A stretch of DNA of 64,000 nucleotides from Vibrio mangrovi (GTDB lineage: Bacteria > Pseudomonadota > Gammaproteobacteria > Enterobacterales > Vibrionaceae), in contig NZ_AP024883.1 of the NCBI RefSeq assembly GCF_024346955.1, positions 3,472,001 to 3,536,000 of the forward strand, given 5' to 3'. Made by a program: the position numbers and the translations under genes. Below, one piece after another: positions 23,219-32,032 of the stretch. Under the pieces are notes generated by a model. It had not been told where the DNA came from and ran no database searches. It saw nothing but the letters and a program-made list of their open reading frames with translations. Numbering within the stretch: position 1 is the first letter of the stretch; each line of letters opens with the position of its first letter.

Positions 23219-25993
23219 TTAATGGGCTTGTTCCCAGCTATCGCCTCGCCCAACATCTGCAACTAAAGGCACACGAAGGGTAACAGCAGATTCCATCAAT
23301 TTCTGTATTTTACTTTCAATTTCGGTCAGAGATGACTCTTCAACTTCAAAAACCAGCTCATCGTGGACCTGCATCAGTAATCGAACCCGTCCCAGCCCTT
23401 CCTGCTCAATCCATTTATCGACCAACAGCATCGCTTTCTTAATAATATCAGCCGCGGTTCCCTGCATCGGAGCATTAATAGCCGCACGTTCAGCCGCTTT
23501 TCTACGCATACCGTTCCGTGAACGAATTTCCGGAAGATGCAGACGACGGCCAAACAATGTCTCTACATATCCCTGCTCACTCGCCTGGGTACGCGTATCT
23601 TCCATATACTGCATCACACCGGGATACCGTTCGAAATACTTCTCCATATAGGATTGCGCTTCTTTCCGGGGAATTCCCAGCTGTTTTGCCAAACCAAATG
23701 CACTCATGCCATAGATCAGGCCAAAGTTAACTGCTTTTGCCCGGCGACGCTGCTCACTGGAAACCTGTTCAATCGGTACACCCAGAATCTCGGCAGCTGT
23801 GGCTGCATGGATGTCTTTGCCTTGCTGGAAAGCATCCAGCAGCGACTGATCTCCGGACAAATGCGCCATAATCCGCAACTCAATCTGAGAGTAGTCAATC
23901 GCGACAACTTTCCAGCCGGGTTCTGTAACAAATGCCTGACGAATTCTGCGCCCTTCTTCATTACGCACCGGAATATTCTGTAGGTTCGGATCCGTCGATG
24001 AAAGACGTCCGGTTGCAGTCACCGCCTGATGATAGGAAGTATGAACCCGACCAGTTGCCGGATTAATCATCTTCGGTAATTTATCCGTATAGGTAGACTT
24101 CAGTTTTGCCAGACCACGATACTCAAGAATGACCTTTGGCAATGGATAATCCAGAGCCAGCTCCTGCAATACTTCTTCATTAGTTGATGGTGTTCCCGAT
24201 GGCGTCTTTTTCACAACCGGTAATCCCATTTTTTCAAAGAAAATATGCTGCAACTGCTTCGGAGAACTCAGATTGAATGTTTCTCCGGCGATTTCAAATG
24301 CCTTTTTCTCCAGTTCATCTAAACGCAGAGCGATTTCCTGAGACTGAACATTCAAACGCATGTCATCAATCAGAACCCCAGTTCTTTCCATTCTTGACAG
24401 TACAGGAACTAACGGAACTTCAATTTCCCGGTATACCCGCAGCAGATCTTCATTCTGTTCCAGATTCTCTATCAAACGGTGATGAAGTCTGAGTGTCACG
24501 TCAGCATCTTCTGCTGCATAAACACCGGCTTGCTCCAGATCGATCTGGTTAAATGTCAGTTGATTTTTACCCTTACCAGCGATCTGTTCGAACGAAATAC
24601 AGCTATGTTGCAGAAAACGTAAAGCCAGACTATCCATATCATGCCGGCCACCAACGCTGTCATAGACATAGGAAGCCAGCATCGTATCATGCTGAATCCC
24701 GCGTAACTCAATGTCATAACGAGCCAGAATACTCATATCAAACTTCAAATTCTGTCCGACTTTATGGCAATCCTTATCTTCCAGAATCGGTTTGAGCTGA
24801 GCCAGAACCCAGTCCCGGTCCAACTGCTCGGGGGCATCCATATAATCATGGGCAACCGGTACATAAGCAGCTTCACCTTCTGTGATGGCAAATGACACGC
24901 CAACCAGATTGGCTGTCATATAATCCAGTCCATCCGTCTCGGTATCAAAAGCAAACAGGGAGGCATTCTTAAGTTTATCCAGCCATGCCAGAAAATCGGT
25001 CTCATTTAAAACAGTCTGGTACTGGCTGCGGTCAATATTGACCGCCGATGTATCCATCGCAGCAGCAGACGCTCCCGCCTGTTGCTCCGTTCCGGAACTT
25101 GTCACATCCTGCCCTTCAAGAATTTCATTCAGCCAGGATTTAAAGGTTAACTGACCATATAGCTGAATCAGACTATCCCGATCCGGCTGTTGCTTTGTCA
25201 GTGAATCCGGAGTTTCTTCCAGTTCAACATCCAGCTTAATTGTCGCCAGTTTATAAGAAAGTTCGGCATTGCCTTTATTCTCTTCCAGCTTCTTCGCCAT
25301 GGTCTTGGAGCCCCGAAACCCCAAACCAGCAATCTTATCCAGATTCTGGTACAAATCATCCAGACCACCGATTCCCTGAAGCAATGCCGTTGCGGTTTTA
25401 TCTCCAACTCCCGGAACACCGGGAATGTTATCGACTTTATCTCCCATAAGCGCCAGATAGTCGATGATCAGTTCAGGAGGAATACCGAACTTCTCAATCA
25501 CGCCTTCCCGGTCCATCACAACATTTGTCATGGTATTGATCAGAGTGATCTTATCATTCACCAACTGCGCCATATCTTTATCCCCGGTACTGATCAGCAC
25601 CGGAATACCGGCTTCTGCAGCCTGTGTTGCAATCGTACCAATGACATCGTCAGCTTCTACACCTTCGATCGCGAGTAACGGCAGTCCCATTGAACGTATA
25701 ATCTGGTGCAATGGTTCTATCTGACAGCGTAATTCATCCGGCATCGGCGGACGATGAGCCTTATATTCAGGATACATATCATCCCGGAAAGTCTTGCCTT
25801 TGGCATCGAAAATCACGGCGATCCGATCTGAAGGAAACTGGCGCATCATACTGCGTATCATATTCACCACACCATAAACAGCATTGGTGGGAATTTCACC
25901 ATTGCTCATGGTACTCGGATAGGCATGGAATGCGCGGTAAAGGTAAGAAGAACCGTCAATCAGAATTAACGGGTTATCAGGAATATGGGCCAT
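23219..25993 (-). CDS. polA: DNA polymerase I
   Basis: The start is set at the ATG giving MAHIPDNPLILIDGSSYLYRA, which matches the E. coli N-terminus; the 25-residue upstream extension is not conserved. The 924-residue protein has the 5'-3' exonuclease domain (about 1-300; GVEADDVIGT, STGDKDMAQLV). The 3'-5' exonuclease domain (about 320-520) shows FAFDTETDGLD, VGQNLKFD and AAEDADVTL. The polymerase domain follows, with motif A VVAIDYSQIELR, motif B RRAKAVNFGLIYG and motif C QVHDELVFEV. All catalytic acids are visible. It functions in repair and Okazaki fragment maturation. Confidence 0.97.
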   Translation of the reverse strand: MAHIPDNPLILIDGSSYLYRAFHAYPSTMSNGEIPTNAVYGVVNMIRSMMRQFPSDRIAVIFDAKGKTFRDDMYPEYKAHRPPMPDELRCQIEPLHQIIRSMGLPLLAIEGVEADDVIGTIATQAAEAGIPVLISTGDKDMAQLVNDKITLINTMTNVVMDREGVIEKFGIPPELIIDYLALMGDKVDNIPGVPGVGDKTATALLQGIGGLDDLYQNLDKIAGLGFRGSKTMAKKLEENKGNAELSYKLATIKLDVELEETPDSLTKQQPDRDSLIQLYGQLTFKSWLNEILEGQDVTSSGTEQQAGASAAAMDTSAVNIDRSQYQTVLNETDFLAWLDKLKNASLFAFDTETDGLDYMTANLVGVSFAITEGEAAYVPVAHDYMDAPEQLDRDWVLAQLKPILEDKDCHKVGQNLKFDMSILARYDIELRGIQHDTMLASYVYDSVGGRHDMDSLALRFLQHSCISFEQIAGKGKNQLTFNQIDLEQAGVYAAEDADVTLRLHHRLIENLEQNEDLLRVYREIEVPLVPVLSRMERTGVLIDDMRLNVQSQEIALRLDELEKKAFEIAGETFNLSSPKQLQHIFFEKMGLPVVKKTPSGTPSTNEEVLQELALDYPLPKVILEYRGLAKLKSTYTDKLPKMINPATGRVHTSYHQAVTATGRLSSTDPNLQNIPVRNEEGRRIRQAFVTEPGWKVVAIDYSQIELRIMAHLSGDQSLLDAFQQGKDIHAATAAEILGVPIEQVSSEQRRRAKAVNFGLIYGMSAFGLAKQLGIPRKEAQSYMEKYFERYPGVMQYMEDTRTQASEQGYVETLFGRRLHLPEIRSRNGMRRKAAERAAINAPMQGTAADIIKKAMLLVDKWIEQEGLGRVRLLMQVHDELVFEVEESSLTEIESKIQKLMESAVTLRVPLVADVGRGDSWEQAH

Positions 25994-26152
25994 AGTTTCT
26001 TGGTATCCGGATTTTTGAGGTCTCAAAATTATCCCCTTAGAATGCCACGAGTTATCTGAGGATTCCATGTCCCTTCACCTTTTTGCCGACATCTGTCGCC
26101 ATAAAGCTCCGCACTCACAACATCATACTGTGGATAAATCTGTTCATAGTTT

Positions 26153-26173
26153 TGTTTCAGTTTGAATGAAACA
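26153..26173. repeat. Inverted repeat upstream of polA
   Basis: TGTTTCA and TGAAACA are separated by seven bases, about 160 bp upstream of the polA start and downstream of the ryhB terminator. It could be an operator or part of the polA leader. No regulator is known to me for it. The remainder of 25994-26322 shows no gene. Confidence 0.35.
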
Positions 26174-26322
26174 GAACATGAATGAAAGAAACATACACAT
26201 AAGTATTTGATATAAAGAATTTAAATAAAGGATCTGTGCAACCAGACACGATCCTTTTGTGATCAATCACTGTGGAAAAGTATATCGTTCTGTTATAACA
26301 AAGGAGAAAATTTGTAAAAAAG

Positions 26323-26535
26323 AAAAAAGCGACACCCGGAAGGATGTCGCCTAGCATAATCAAGAAAGTGATATCGTGTGACCAAATCGCTTTCTTATAA
26401 AGCTATAAATACACTGGAAGCAATGTGAGCAATGTCGTGTCAAAAAGAACGTGTGCAAGTCCGTAAACAATTCTCTTCAGCCAGAATATAGCTGACATCC
26501 AAACTGTGTTGTGAACTTCCTCATTCCCTAAGACG
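26323..26535 (-). ncRNA. ryhB: RyhB iron-responsive small RNA
   Basis: On the minus strand the segment ACACGACATTGCTCACATTG, followed by CTTCCAGT (about 26416-26440), is the conserved RyhB pairing core. A near-perfect promoter with an overlapping Fur box lies just upstream. The transcript ends at a hairpin GCGACA...TGTCGC followed by T6 (26323-26350). The predicted length, about 213 nt, matches the long Vibrio form rather than the 90-nt E. coli one. RyhB is made under iron starvation and represses iron-using protein mRNAs with Hfq. The location between hemB and polA agrees with Vibrio cholerae as I remember it. Confidence 0.93.
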
Positions 26536-26537
26536 AT

Positions 26538-26570
26538 AGTAATAATAATTATTCTCATTTAATGTGTCAA
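26538..26570 (-). promoter_or_regulatory. ryhB promoter with overlapping Fur box
   Basis: On the minus strand a perfect -35 TTGACA (26565-26570) is followed by a 17-bp spacer and a -10 TATTAT (26542-26547). The palindrome AATAAT-A-ATTATT at 26541-26553 is centred over the -10 and spacer. It fits the Fur 7-1-7 consensus with 12 of 14 matches. Iron-loaded Fur should occlude the polymerase. Confidence 0.85.
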
Positions 26571-26631
26571 GCTCTAAATGCGAAAAAATCTCATTCAATT
26601 TTAATAAAAACATAATTCCATGATAAATAAG

Positions 26632-26660
26632 AAAAATAAAAGGCTGGCAAAAGCCAGCCT
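26632..26660 (-). terminator. hemB terminator
   Basis: AGGCTGGC-AAAA-GCCAGCCT at 26641-26660 is followed on the minus strand by TTTATTTTTC. It begins about 36 bp past the hemB stop and insulates hemB from ryhB. Confidence 0.85.
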
Positions 26661-26696
26661 AAACTCTGTAGTTCCGTAGTATTGCGACACTGATTG

Positions 26697-27740
26697 CTAT
26701 TTTCTCTTCAGTGCTGCAACCACGTCTTCCTGCTCTTCAGCCAGCCACTGAGCAACATCCTTGGCAAAATAGGTCAGAATGCCGTCCGCCCCGGCCCGTT
26801 TAAAACAGAGCAGAGATTCCATGACGGTTTCTTTTTCCTTCAACCAGCCATTGAGAAATGCGGCTTTATGCATCGCGTATTCTCCGGAAACCTGATAAGC
26901 GAAGGTCGGAACCTGAAGCTCTGATTTCACCCGGCGTACCACATCCAGATAAGGCATACCCGGTTTCACCATCACCATATCGGCCCCTTCACCGATGTCC
27001 AGAGCCACTTCCTGAAGTGCTTCGTCGGAATTCGCCGGGTCCATCTGATAAGTTTTCTTGTTGCCACTTTTCAGGTTGGCTGCCGAACCGATAGCATCCC
27101 GGAATGGCCCGTAATAGTTCGACGCATACTTCGCAGAGTAAGCCATGATTTGAGTATGAATACATCCGGCTTCTTCGAGAGCATCCCGAATCAGGCCAAT
27201 CCGCCCATCCATCATATCTGAAGGTGCCACAACATCGGCCCCGGCCTGTGCATGAGATAGCGCCTGTTTGACCAACACTTCCGTCGTTACATCATTGATC
27301 ACATATCCTTGTTCATCAATAATGCCGTCCTGCCCGTGAATCGTGTATGGATCCAGCGCTACATCGGTAATCACACCGATTTCAGGAACATGCTCTTTCA
27401 GCGAACGAACAGCCCGTTGAATTAAACCTTCCGGATTATAAGCTTCTGCGGCATCGAGACTTTTCACATCCTGATTTACAGAAGGGAAAAGTGCAATTGC
27501 AGGTACACCAAGGCTGGCAAGATACTGGGCTTCCTCAAGGAGTAAGTCGATCGATAAACGCTCTATCCCTGGCATCGACGCAATAGGTTCACGACGGTCT
27601 TTTCCCATCAGAACAAATATCGGATAAATCAGATCGCTGACAGATAGCTGATTCTCCGCCACCAGACGACGACTGAAATCATGTTTACGTACACGACGCA
27701 TACGACGACCGGGAAACTGACCTACTATAGAAACTGACAC
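26697..27740 (-). CDS. hemB: Delta-aminolevulinic acid dehydratase (porphobilinogen synthase)
   Basis: HemB condenses two 5-aminolevulinate molecules to porphobilinogen. The 347-residue protein shows the N-terminal RRMRRVRKHDFSRRLV, the two active-site lysines in YSAKYASNYYGP and MVKPGMPYLD, and APSDMMDGRI. The metal-binding loop is DVALDPYTIHGQDG, with Ala/Asp/Asp in place of the three zinc cysteines, so this is a zinc-independent, Mg/K-dependent type. Its neighbours are ryhB downstream and, divergently, a TatD-family gene. Confidence 0.95.
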   Translation of the reverse strand: MSVSIVGQFPGRRMRRVRKHDFSRRLVAENQLSVSDLIYPIFVLMGKDRREPIASMPGIERLSIDLLLEEAQYLASLGVPAIALFPSVNQDVKSLDAAEAYNPEGLIQRAVRSLKEHVPEIGVITDVALDPYTIHGQDGIIDEQGYVINDVTTEVLVKQALSHAQAGADVVAPSDMMDGRIGLIRDALEEAGCIHTQIMAYSAKYASNYYGPFRDAIGSAANLKSGNKKTYQMDPANSDEALQEVALDIGEGADMVMVKPGMPYLDVVRRVKSELQVPTFAYQVSGEYAMHKAAFLNGWLKEKETVMESLLCFKRAGADGILTYFAKDVAQWLAEEQEDVVAALKRK

Positions 27741-27843
27741 GTGCTCCTCCTATCTCTTTCTTGTTCGTTGCTCGCAGAGTACATCCCCACAGAGACAAGT
27801 ACCTGCCCTCACAACACTGATTTTGTTTTCGACACTACCATTT

Positions 27844-27891
27844 TTTATTGAAATATTACTTTATTGGAATATTGCTTTATTGAAACATCAC
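27844..27891. repeat. Three tandem copies of a 16-bp AT-rich repeat
   Basis: Units at 27844-27859, 27860-27875 and 27876-27891 read TTTATTGAAATATTAC, TTTATTGGAATATTGC and TTTATTGAAACATCAC, each differing from the first by two bases. They lie in the divergent hemB-tatD intergenic region (27741-28025), about 105 bp from the hemB start. They could be regulator-binding iterons or slippage products. Confidence 0.8.
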
Positions 27892-28025
27892 ATTTATCGA
27901 AAATGCTCTGAAATCATATCACTCTCAATCCTGTACACCATGCATATCAGGGAAAAATTCAAAAAAATGATCTCAGCATCACGATCCCTTATAATCCCTG
28001 ATTCAGCCCATCATCGGAAAATATA

Positions 28026-28790
28026 ATGATCGACACCCATGCTCATGTTTATGCCCAAGAATTCGACCACGATCGGGATACTGTAATCCAGCGGGCTCTG
28101 GCACAAGGCATCGACACGATCTGCATGCCGAATATTGACCTTGACTCCATTGAGCCCATGCTGGCCACTGAAGCTGCTTATCCGCATGTATGCCGCTCAA
28201 TGATGGGTCTGCATCCCTGCTATGTTGATCAACAGGTTCATCAGACACTGGATACGATTTATGCCTGGTTTGATAAACATGACTTCATTGCTGTCGGAGA
28301 AATCGGAATTGACCTGTATTGGGATACCACTTACCGGGCCGAGCAGGAAAATGCATTTCTGACTCAGCTTGGCTGGGCGAAAGAGAAAAACTTACCGGTG
28401 GTCATTCACACCCGCAATTCGATGCAAGAAACCATTGATCTGCTGGCACAGGCTCAGGATGGCACGTTGCAGGGTGTATTCCACTGCTTCGGTGGCAGTG
28501 TCGAAGAAGCCAGAGCGATTCAGGATTTAGGATTCCATCTGGGCTTAGGCGGCGTGACTACCTTTAAAAACGGTGGGATGGACAAAGTCATTCCTCATCT
28601 TGATATGGACCAAATCATTCTGGAAACCGATTGTCCTTACCTTGCCCCGGTGCCTCATCGCGGCAAACGCAATGAACCGGCTTACACTCATCTTGTGGCT
28701 GAGCGAATTGCCGGGCTGAAAGAAATCTCTGTTGAAGAGGTGGATAAACTAACAACAACAAACGCTGCACAGTTATTCCGTCTTTCCTGA
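28026..28790 (+). CDS. TatD-family metal-dependent deoxyribonuclease
   Basis: The 254-residue protein is an amidohydrolase-fold TatD nuclease. Visible features are the N-terminal MIDTHAHVY metal motif, GLHPCYVD, AVGEIGIDLYWD (metal glutamate), VVIHTRNS, GVFHCFGGS and LETDCPYLAPVPHRGKRNEP. TatD-like enzymes are Mg-dependent 3'-5' exonucleases connected with DNA repair. Despite the name there is no evidence of a role in Tat export. The tatABC genes here lie about 4.2 kb away on the opposite strand, so it is not in the tat operon. Confidence 0.88.
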   Translation: MIDTHAHVYAQEFDHDRDTVIQRALAQGIDTICMPNIDLDSIEPMLATEAAYPHVCRSMMGLHPCYVDQQVHQTLDTIYAWFDKHDFIAVGEIGIDLYWDTTYRAEQENAFLTQLGWAKEKNLPVVIHTRNSMQETIDLLAQAQDGTLQGVFHCFGGSVEEARAIQDLGFHLGLGGVTTFKNGGMDKVIPHLDMDQIILETDCPYLAPVPHRGKRNEPAYTHLVAERIAGLKEISVEEVDKLTTTNAAQLFRLS

Positions 28791-28828
28791 ATCTGAGTCA
28801 TCTCAATCGTCTCCTTTCCGGGAAGAAA

Positions 28829-29797
28829 TTAAGAATCCTCTTGTCTGAACTGGTATGCCGCCAGTTTTTCTTCCGGAAAGTGCAGAGACTTTTCCTGTTC
28901 AAAGGCAGCCAAAAGGTAATCAACCGTGACTTTCACCCGGGGAGCAATCAGGGTACGGTGAGGGTATTGAATCACCATCTCATAGCTTCCCGGATCATAC
29001 TGACCAAAAAGCACTGCTTTTAACTGACCACTTTCAAGATATTGCAGCGCATGATGAATGCCAATCTGTGCAATCCCCAACCCGGCAACGGCAGCCTGAA
29101 CCAAAGCCTCAGGTGCCGATAATGTCAGTACCGCAGGCTCCGGGTCCATCGTCGTCAGACTACCATCGTCTCTTTTGAATCCCCAGGCATTGATGCGTCC
29201 GCCTAAAAACCGCCGGGCGATCAAACGGTGCTGGGTTAAATCTTCCGGTATCTGCGGCACGCCATGACTAGCCAGATAGTCCGGAGAGGCAGCAAGAACC
29301 GTCTTTAACCGACAAACCGGCCGGGTAATCAGAGAGGAATCAACAATTCGTCCGCCCCGAATCGCAATATCATAACCATCGCGAATCAAATCCGTCATCC
29401 GGTCATCAAAATCAACGTCAACCGTCAGCCCCGGATACCGTTCAAGCAATCCGGGTAACACCGGCAGCAAGTATTCCCGGCCAAAAGCAACGCTGGTCGA
29501 GATTTTGACGTGACCACTAATTTCAACCTTTCTTGCTACCAGACTATCGACTGCACTTTCCAGAGCACCCAAAGCAATACGAGCCTGAGATAAAAAGGCA
29601 GTTCCTTCCTCTGTCAGATTGATTTTTCTCGTTGTCCGGTTCATCAGACGAACACCAAGCACCAGCTCCAGACCTGCAACATTTTTACTGACCGCAGCCG
29701 CGCTGATACCAAGCTTGCGGGCTGCGGCTGAAAAGCTACCGGCATCCGCTGCTTCCACAAATGACAAAATTGCTCTGACATGTTGCGAGACTTCCAT
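28829..29797 (-). CDS. LysR-family transcriptional regulator
   Basis: The protein has about 322 residues. The N-terminal winged helix-turn-helix contains FVEAADAGSFSAAARKLGISAAAVSKNVAGLE, read here as two adjacent blocks, and RTTRKINLTEEG. A type-2 periplasmic-binding effector domain follows (GHVKISTSVAFGREYLLP, then TVDVDFDDRMTDLIRDGYD). The closest-looking subgroup is the CrgA/DsdC-like 'one-component redox' LysR proteins that often flank oxidoreductase genes. Three in-frame ATG/GTG codons cluster at the start; the one spaced from GGGAG is preferred. It is divergent from the flavodoxin-fold oxidoreductase at 30007 and probably regulates it. Confidence 0.88.
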   Translation of the reverse strand: MEVSQHVRAILSFVEAADAGSFSAAARKLGISAAAVSKNVAGLELVLGVRLMNRTTRKINLTEEGTAFLSQARIALGALESAVDSLVARKVEISGHVKISTSVAFGREYLLPVLPGLLERYPGLTVDVDFDDRMTDLIRDGYDIAIRGGRIVDSSLITRPVCRLKTVLAASPDYLASHGVPQIPEDLTQHRLIARRFLGGRINAWGFKRDDGSLTTMDPEPAVLTLSAPEALVQAAVAGLGIAQIGIHHALQYLESGQLKAVLFGQYDPGSYEMVIQYPHRTLIAPRVKVTVDYLLAAFEQEKSLHFPEEKLAAYQFRQEDS

Positions 29798-29856
29798 CAT
29801 CACTCCCGAAATAAACTCAACTGAAATATAACTGACTCATGCATTATTAACCTCAA

Positions 29857-29873
29857 GTTGAAAAATGTTCAAC
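29857..29873. promoter_or_regulatory. Candidate LysR operator between 29797 and 30007
   Basis: A perfect inverted repeat GTTGAA-N5-TTCAAC lies between the divergent LysR gene and the oxidoreductase gene. Its size and T-N11-A-like symmetry suit a LysR-type binding site. Confidence 0.4.
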
Positions 29874-30006
29874 CAGACACGCCATTAAAGTTACAAATAA
29901 ACTCATTCATACTACGAACACTCAATAAAGAGTCGAGCCGATAGAAAACCACCTATGGAAAACTTCAGCCCGCAAATTCACTTTAATTCCCCCGGAGATA
30001 GATTCG

Positions 30007-30531
30007 ATGAAAACTCTTGTTATTGTTTCACACCCCTATGCAGATCAGTCCAATGTCATCAAGTCACTTGAAAAAGTAGCACTCGATACGACTGATGTAA
30101 CCGTGAGAAATCTGGACGCCATTTATGGCAAAAATGTCAGTAACTTCGATATCGCCGCAGAACAGGCAGCCTATGAAAACATGGACAGAATCGTTTATCT
30201 GTTCCCCATTCACTGGTTTAACATCACACCGATGCTAAAAGCCTATCTTAACGAGGTATGGACATATGGCTGGGCATTCGGTCCGGAAGGCGAAGCATTA
30301 AAAGGCAAAGAAATGCTGGTTGTGACCTGCGCTGGTGCAAGTGAGAGTACCTATACACCTGCCGGACTGGTGCAAAGTACGATAAAAGATGTACTTACCC
30401 CTATGAAAGCCAGCGCATTATATGTGGGAATGAAGTATATTGAACCCTTAGCTTTTTATGAATCTATGGATGTTTCATCAGAAAAACTTGCTTCATTTCA
30501 AGAGCAGCTTTCTCAACGGTTGCTTGCTTAA
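30007..30531 (+). CDS. NAD(P)H-dependent flavodoxin-fold oxidoreductase
   Basis: The 174-residue protein belongs to the flavodoxin_2 family of quinone/NAD(P)H reductases (MdaB, KefF and YwrO relatives). The FMN-binding start is TLVIVSHPYADQSNV. The aromatic loop IVYLFPIHWFNITPMLKAYLNEVW, split here as IVYLFPIHWFN and ITPMLKAYLNEVW, is diagnostic, as is WAFGPEGEALKGKEMLVV. Such enzymes perform two-electron quinone reduction as detoxification. A GGAGA ribosome-binding sequence precedes the ATG. It is divergent from a LysR gene and lies upstream of an NAD(P)-binding protein, a typical inducible redox-stress block. Confidence 0.85.
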   Translation: MKTLVIVSHPYADQSNVIKSLEKVALDTTDVTVRNLDAIYGKNVSNFDIAAEQAAYENMDRIVYLFPIHWFNITPMLKAYLNEVWTYGWAFGPEGEALKGKEMLVVTCAGASESTYTPAGLVQSTIKDVLTPMKASALYVGMKYIEPLAFYESMDVSSEKLASFQEQLSQRLLA

Positions 30532-30548
30532 GCACATCTAAGCTTCAT

Positions 30549-30604
30549 GAATGACTCCGGCTCTCATCAGGACAGTCTGAACTATCGTATAACCGGAGTC
30601 ATTC
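30549..30604. repeat. 12-bp inverted repeat with 32-base spacer
   Basis: GAATGACTCCGG at 30549-30560 is repeated inversely as CCGGAGTCATTC at 30593-30604, just after the oxidoreductase stop at 30531. It may act as a transcript-ending structure, though no T-run follows, or be a remnant of a short mobile repeat. Confidence 0.5.
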
Positions 30605-30686
30605 TCGCCACACAGAAGCAAAAGCAAGTGAGCGTAGTCAACAAGTTGTCACTTCTGGTAAGCATCAGCAATATAGGAGATAAACC

Positions 30687-31340
30687 ATGGCTCGAATATT
30701 TATCGTCGGTGTTACCGGAGGCGTCGGCTCAAGACTCGCCCCCAAATTAATTGCAGCAGGTCATCAGGTTTCCGGATTGTATCGCCAGCCGAATCAGAAA
30801 GCGGCTTTACAGGATGCCGGAATCACACCTTACTTAGCTGACTTAATGAATACCACAACACAAGATTTGATCGATGTAACCCAGGGTCATGACATCATCA
30901 TATTTTCAGCCGGAGCAGCCGGATCCGGGTTAGACAGAACCACCACCATTGATTATGAAACGCCGGTCAAACTGATCGAAGCTGCACAGGCCAACGGTAT
31001 TTCACGCATGTATATGGTCTCAGCCTTTATGGACTCTCTCCGGGGCAGCCCTCATAAAGAAGCCTTCGAACATTATATGAAGATGAAGCGGCAGGCAGAT
31101 AATGCTTTGGTCGCTTCCAGTCTCGACTGGGTTATCGTCAGACCGGGAACGCTTGTCACTGATGATGGTGACGGCCTTGTTCATCTGGATCGCGCCATCC
31201 CTTACGGCACTGTTGCCAGAGGTAATGTTGCCGGAGTTCTGGCCAAACTCATCGACACTCCAAGCATTACCAAAGAGATTTTTGAGCTATGCGATGGTTC
31301 AACACCAATTGATCAGGCTGTCGAGGCTTTGATTCGCTAA
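30687..31340 (+). CDS. NAD(P)-binding SDR/NmrA-like protein
   Basis: The 217-residue protein starts MARIFIVGVTGGVGSRLAPKL, with the extended-SDR nucleotide motif GxTGxxG. It continues with the Rossmann strand LADLMN, HDIIIFSAGAAGSG, a YMVSAF strand and DWVIVRPGTLV. This is the atypical 'NAD(P)H-binding' family (YwnB/YtfG/NmrA relatives), which often lacks the SDR Tyr-x3-Lys pair. Function is probably a redox sensor or reductase. A TAGGAG ribosome-binding sequence precedes the ATG. It follows the flavodoxin-fold gene by 155 bp on the same strand. Confidence 0.83.
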   Translation: MARIFIVGVTGGVGSRLAPKLIAAGHQVSGLYRQPNQKAALQDAGITPYLADLMNTTTQDLIDVTQGHDIIIFSAGAAGSGLDRTTTIDYETPVKLIEAAQANGISRMYMVSAFMDSLRGSPHKEAFEHYMKMKRQADNALVASSLDWVIVRPGTLVTDDGDGLVHLDRAIPYGTVARGNVAGVLAKLIDTPSITKEIFELCDGSTPIDQAVEALIR

Positions 31341-31423
31341 CCTGCCGGATAAAGAAGCAGACAACACGCATAGTCATGCGCATTGTCTGCTCAGTCATGC
31401 TTTGCGATCACCGTATCAATTCG

Positions 31424-31927
31424 TTATTGATATGCTCCGGCCGCATAGTGAAGTTCATAGCTGTGGCTATATATTTCCAGAATATTGCCGAACGGGTCTT
31501 CCATATAGATCATACGATAAGGCTTTTCTCCCGGATAATAATATCGTGGAGCTTTCATCCGCTTTTTACCACCAGCAGCAACAATTCTTTCTGCAAGCCC
31601 TTCAACATCCGGATCCTGAACACAAAAGTGGAAAATTCCGGTTTTCCAGTATTCGAAATTATCTTCAGGATTTATCTGATTTTTAAATTCAAACAGCTCA
31701 ACACCAATTCTGTCACCTGTCGACAGATGTGCGATACGAAAACGCTCCCAGCCTTCACCGAAAACATCAGTACACATTTCACCAATAGCCGAATCATCTT
31801 CAGTAATATCCGTAGGTGACATGATTAAATACCAGCCCAGAACCTCAGTATAAAACTTCACAGCTGCTTCTAAATCCGGTACCGAAATACCAATATGAGA
31901 AAATGAACGGGGATAAGTCATCGACAT
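31424..31927 (-). CDS. VOC-superfamily (glyoxalase/dioxygenase fold) protein
   Basis: The 167-residue protein has the paired beta-alpha-beta-beta-beta units of vicinal-oxygen-chelate proteins. The first is FSHIGISVPDLEAAVKFYTEVLGW (in adjacent blocks, about 9-32) with its metal His in SHIG. The second is HFCVQDPDVEGLAERIVAAGG and MIYMEDPFGNILEIY with a metal Glu. The fold is shared by glyoxalase I, fosfomycin-resistance and extradiol dioxygenase enzymes, and the substrate cannot be told. It is divergent from the LysR gene at 32033. Confidence 0.85.
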   Translation of the reverse strand: MSMTYPRSFSHIGISVPDLEAAVKFYTEVLGWYLIMSPTDITEDDSAIGEMCTDVFGEGWERFRIAHLSTGDRIGVELFEFKNQINPEDNFEYWKTGIFHFCVQDPDVEGLAERIVAAGGKKRMKAPRYYYPGEKPYRMIYMEDPFGNILEIYSHSYELHYAAGAYQ

Positions 31928-31994
31928 AAGTTGCCTCTCTGTTTCAGGAAAATTATCTGTTGCCCGAGAGACTACTTAAAACTTGTAAAGCCCG

Positions 31995-32027
31995 AAAATT
32001 ATCATTTATCATCATTTTGATAATTTT
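31995..32027. promoter_or_regulatory. Candidate operator between the VOC gene and its LysR neighbour
   Basis: AAAATTATC and GATAATTTT form a 9-bp inverted repeat with 15 bases between, in the 105-bp divergent gap, overlapping the region just upstream of the LysR start. This is consistent with autoregulation and control of the VOC gene. Confidence 0.4.
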
Positions 32028-32032
32028 TTATT

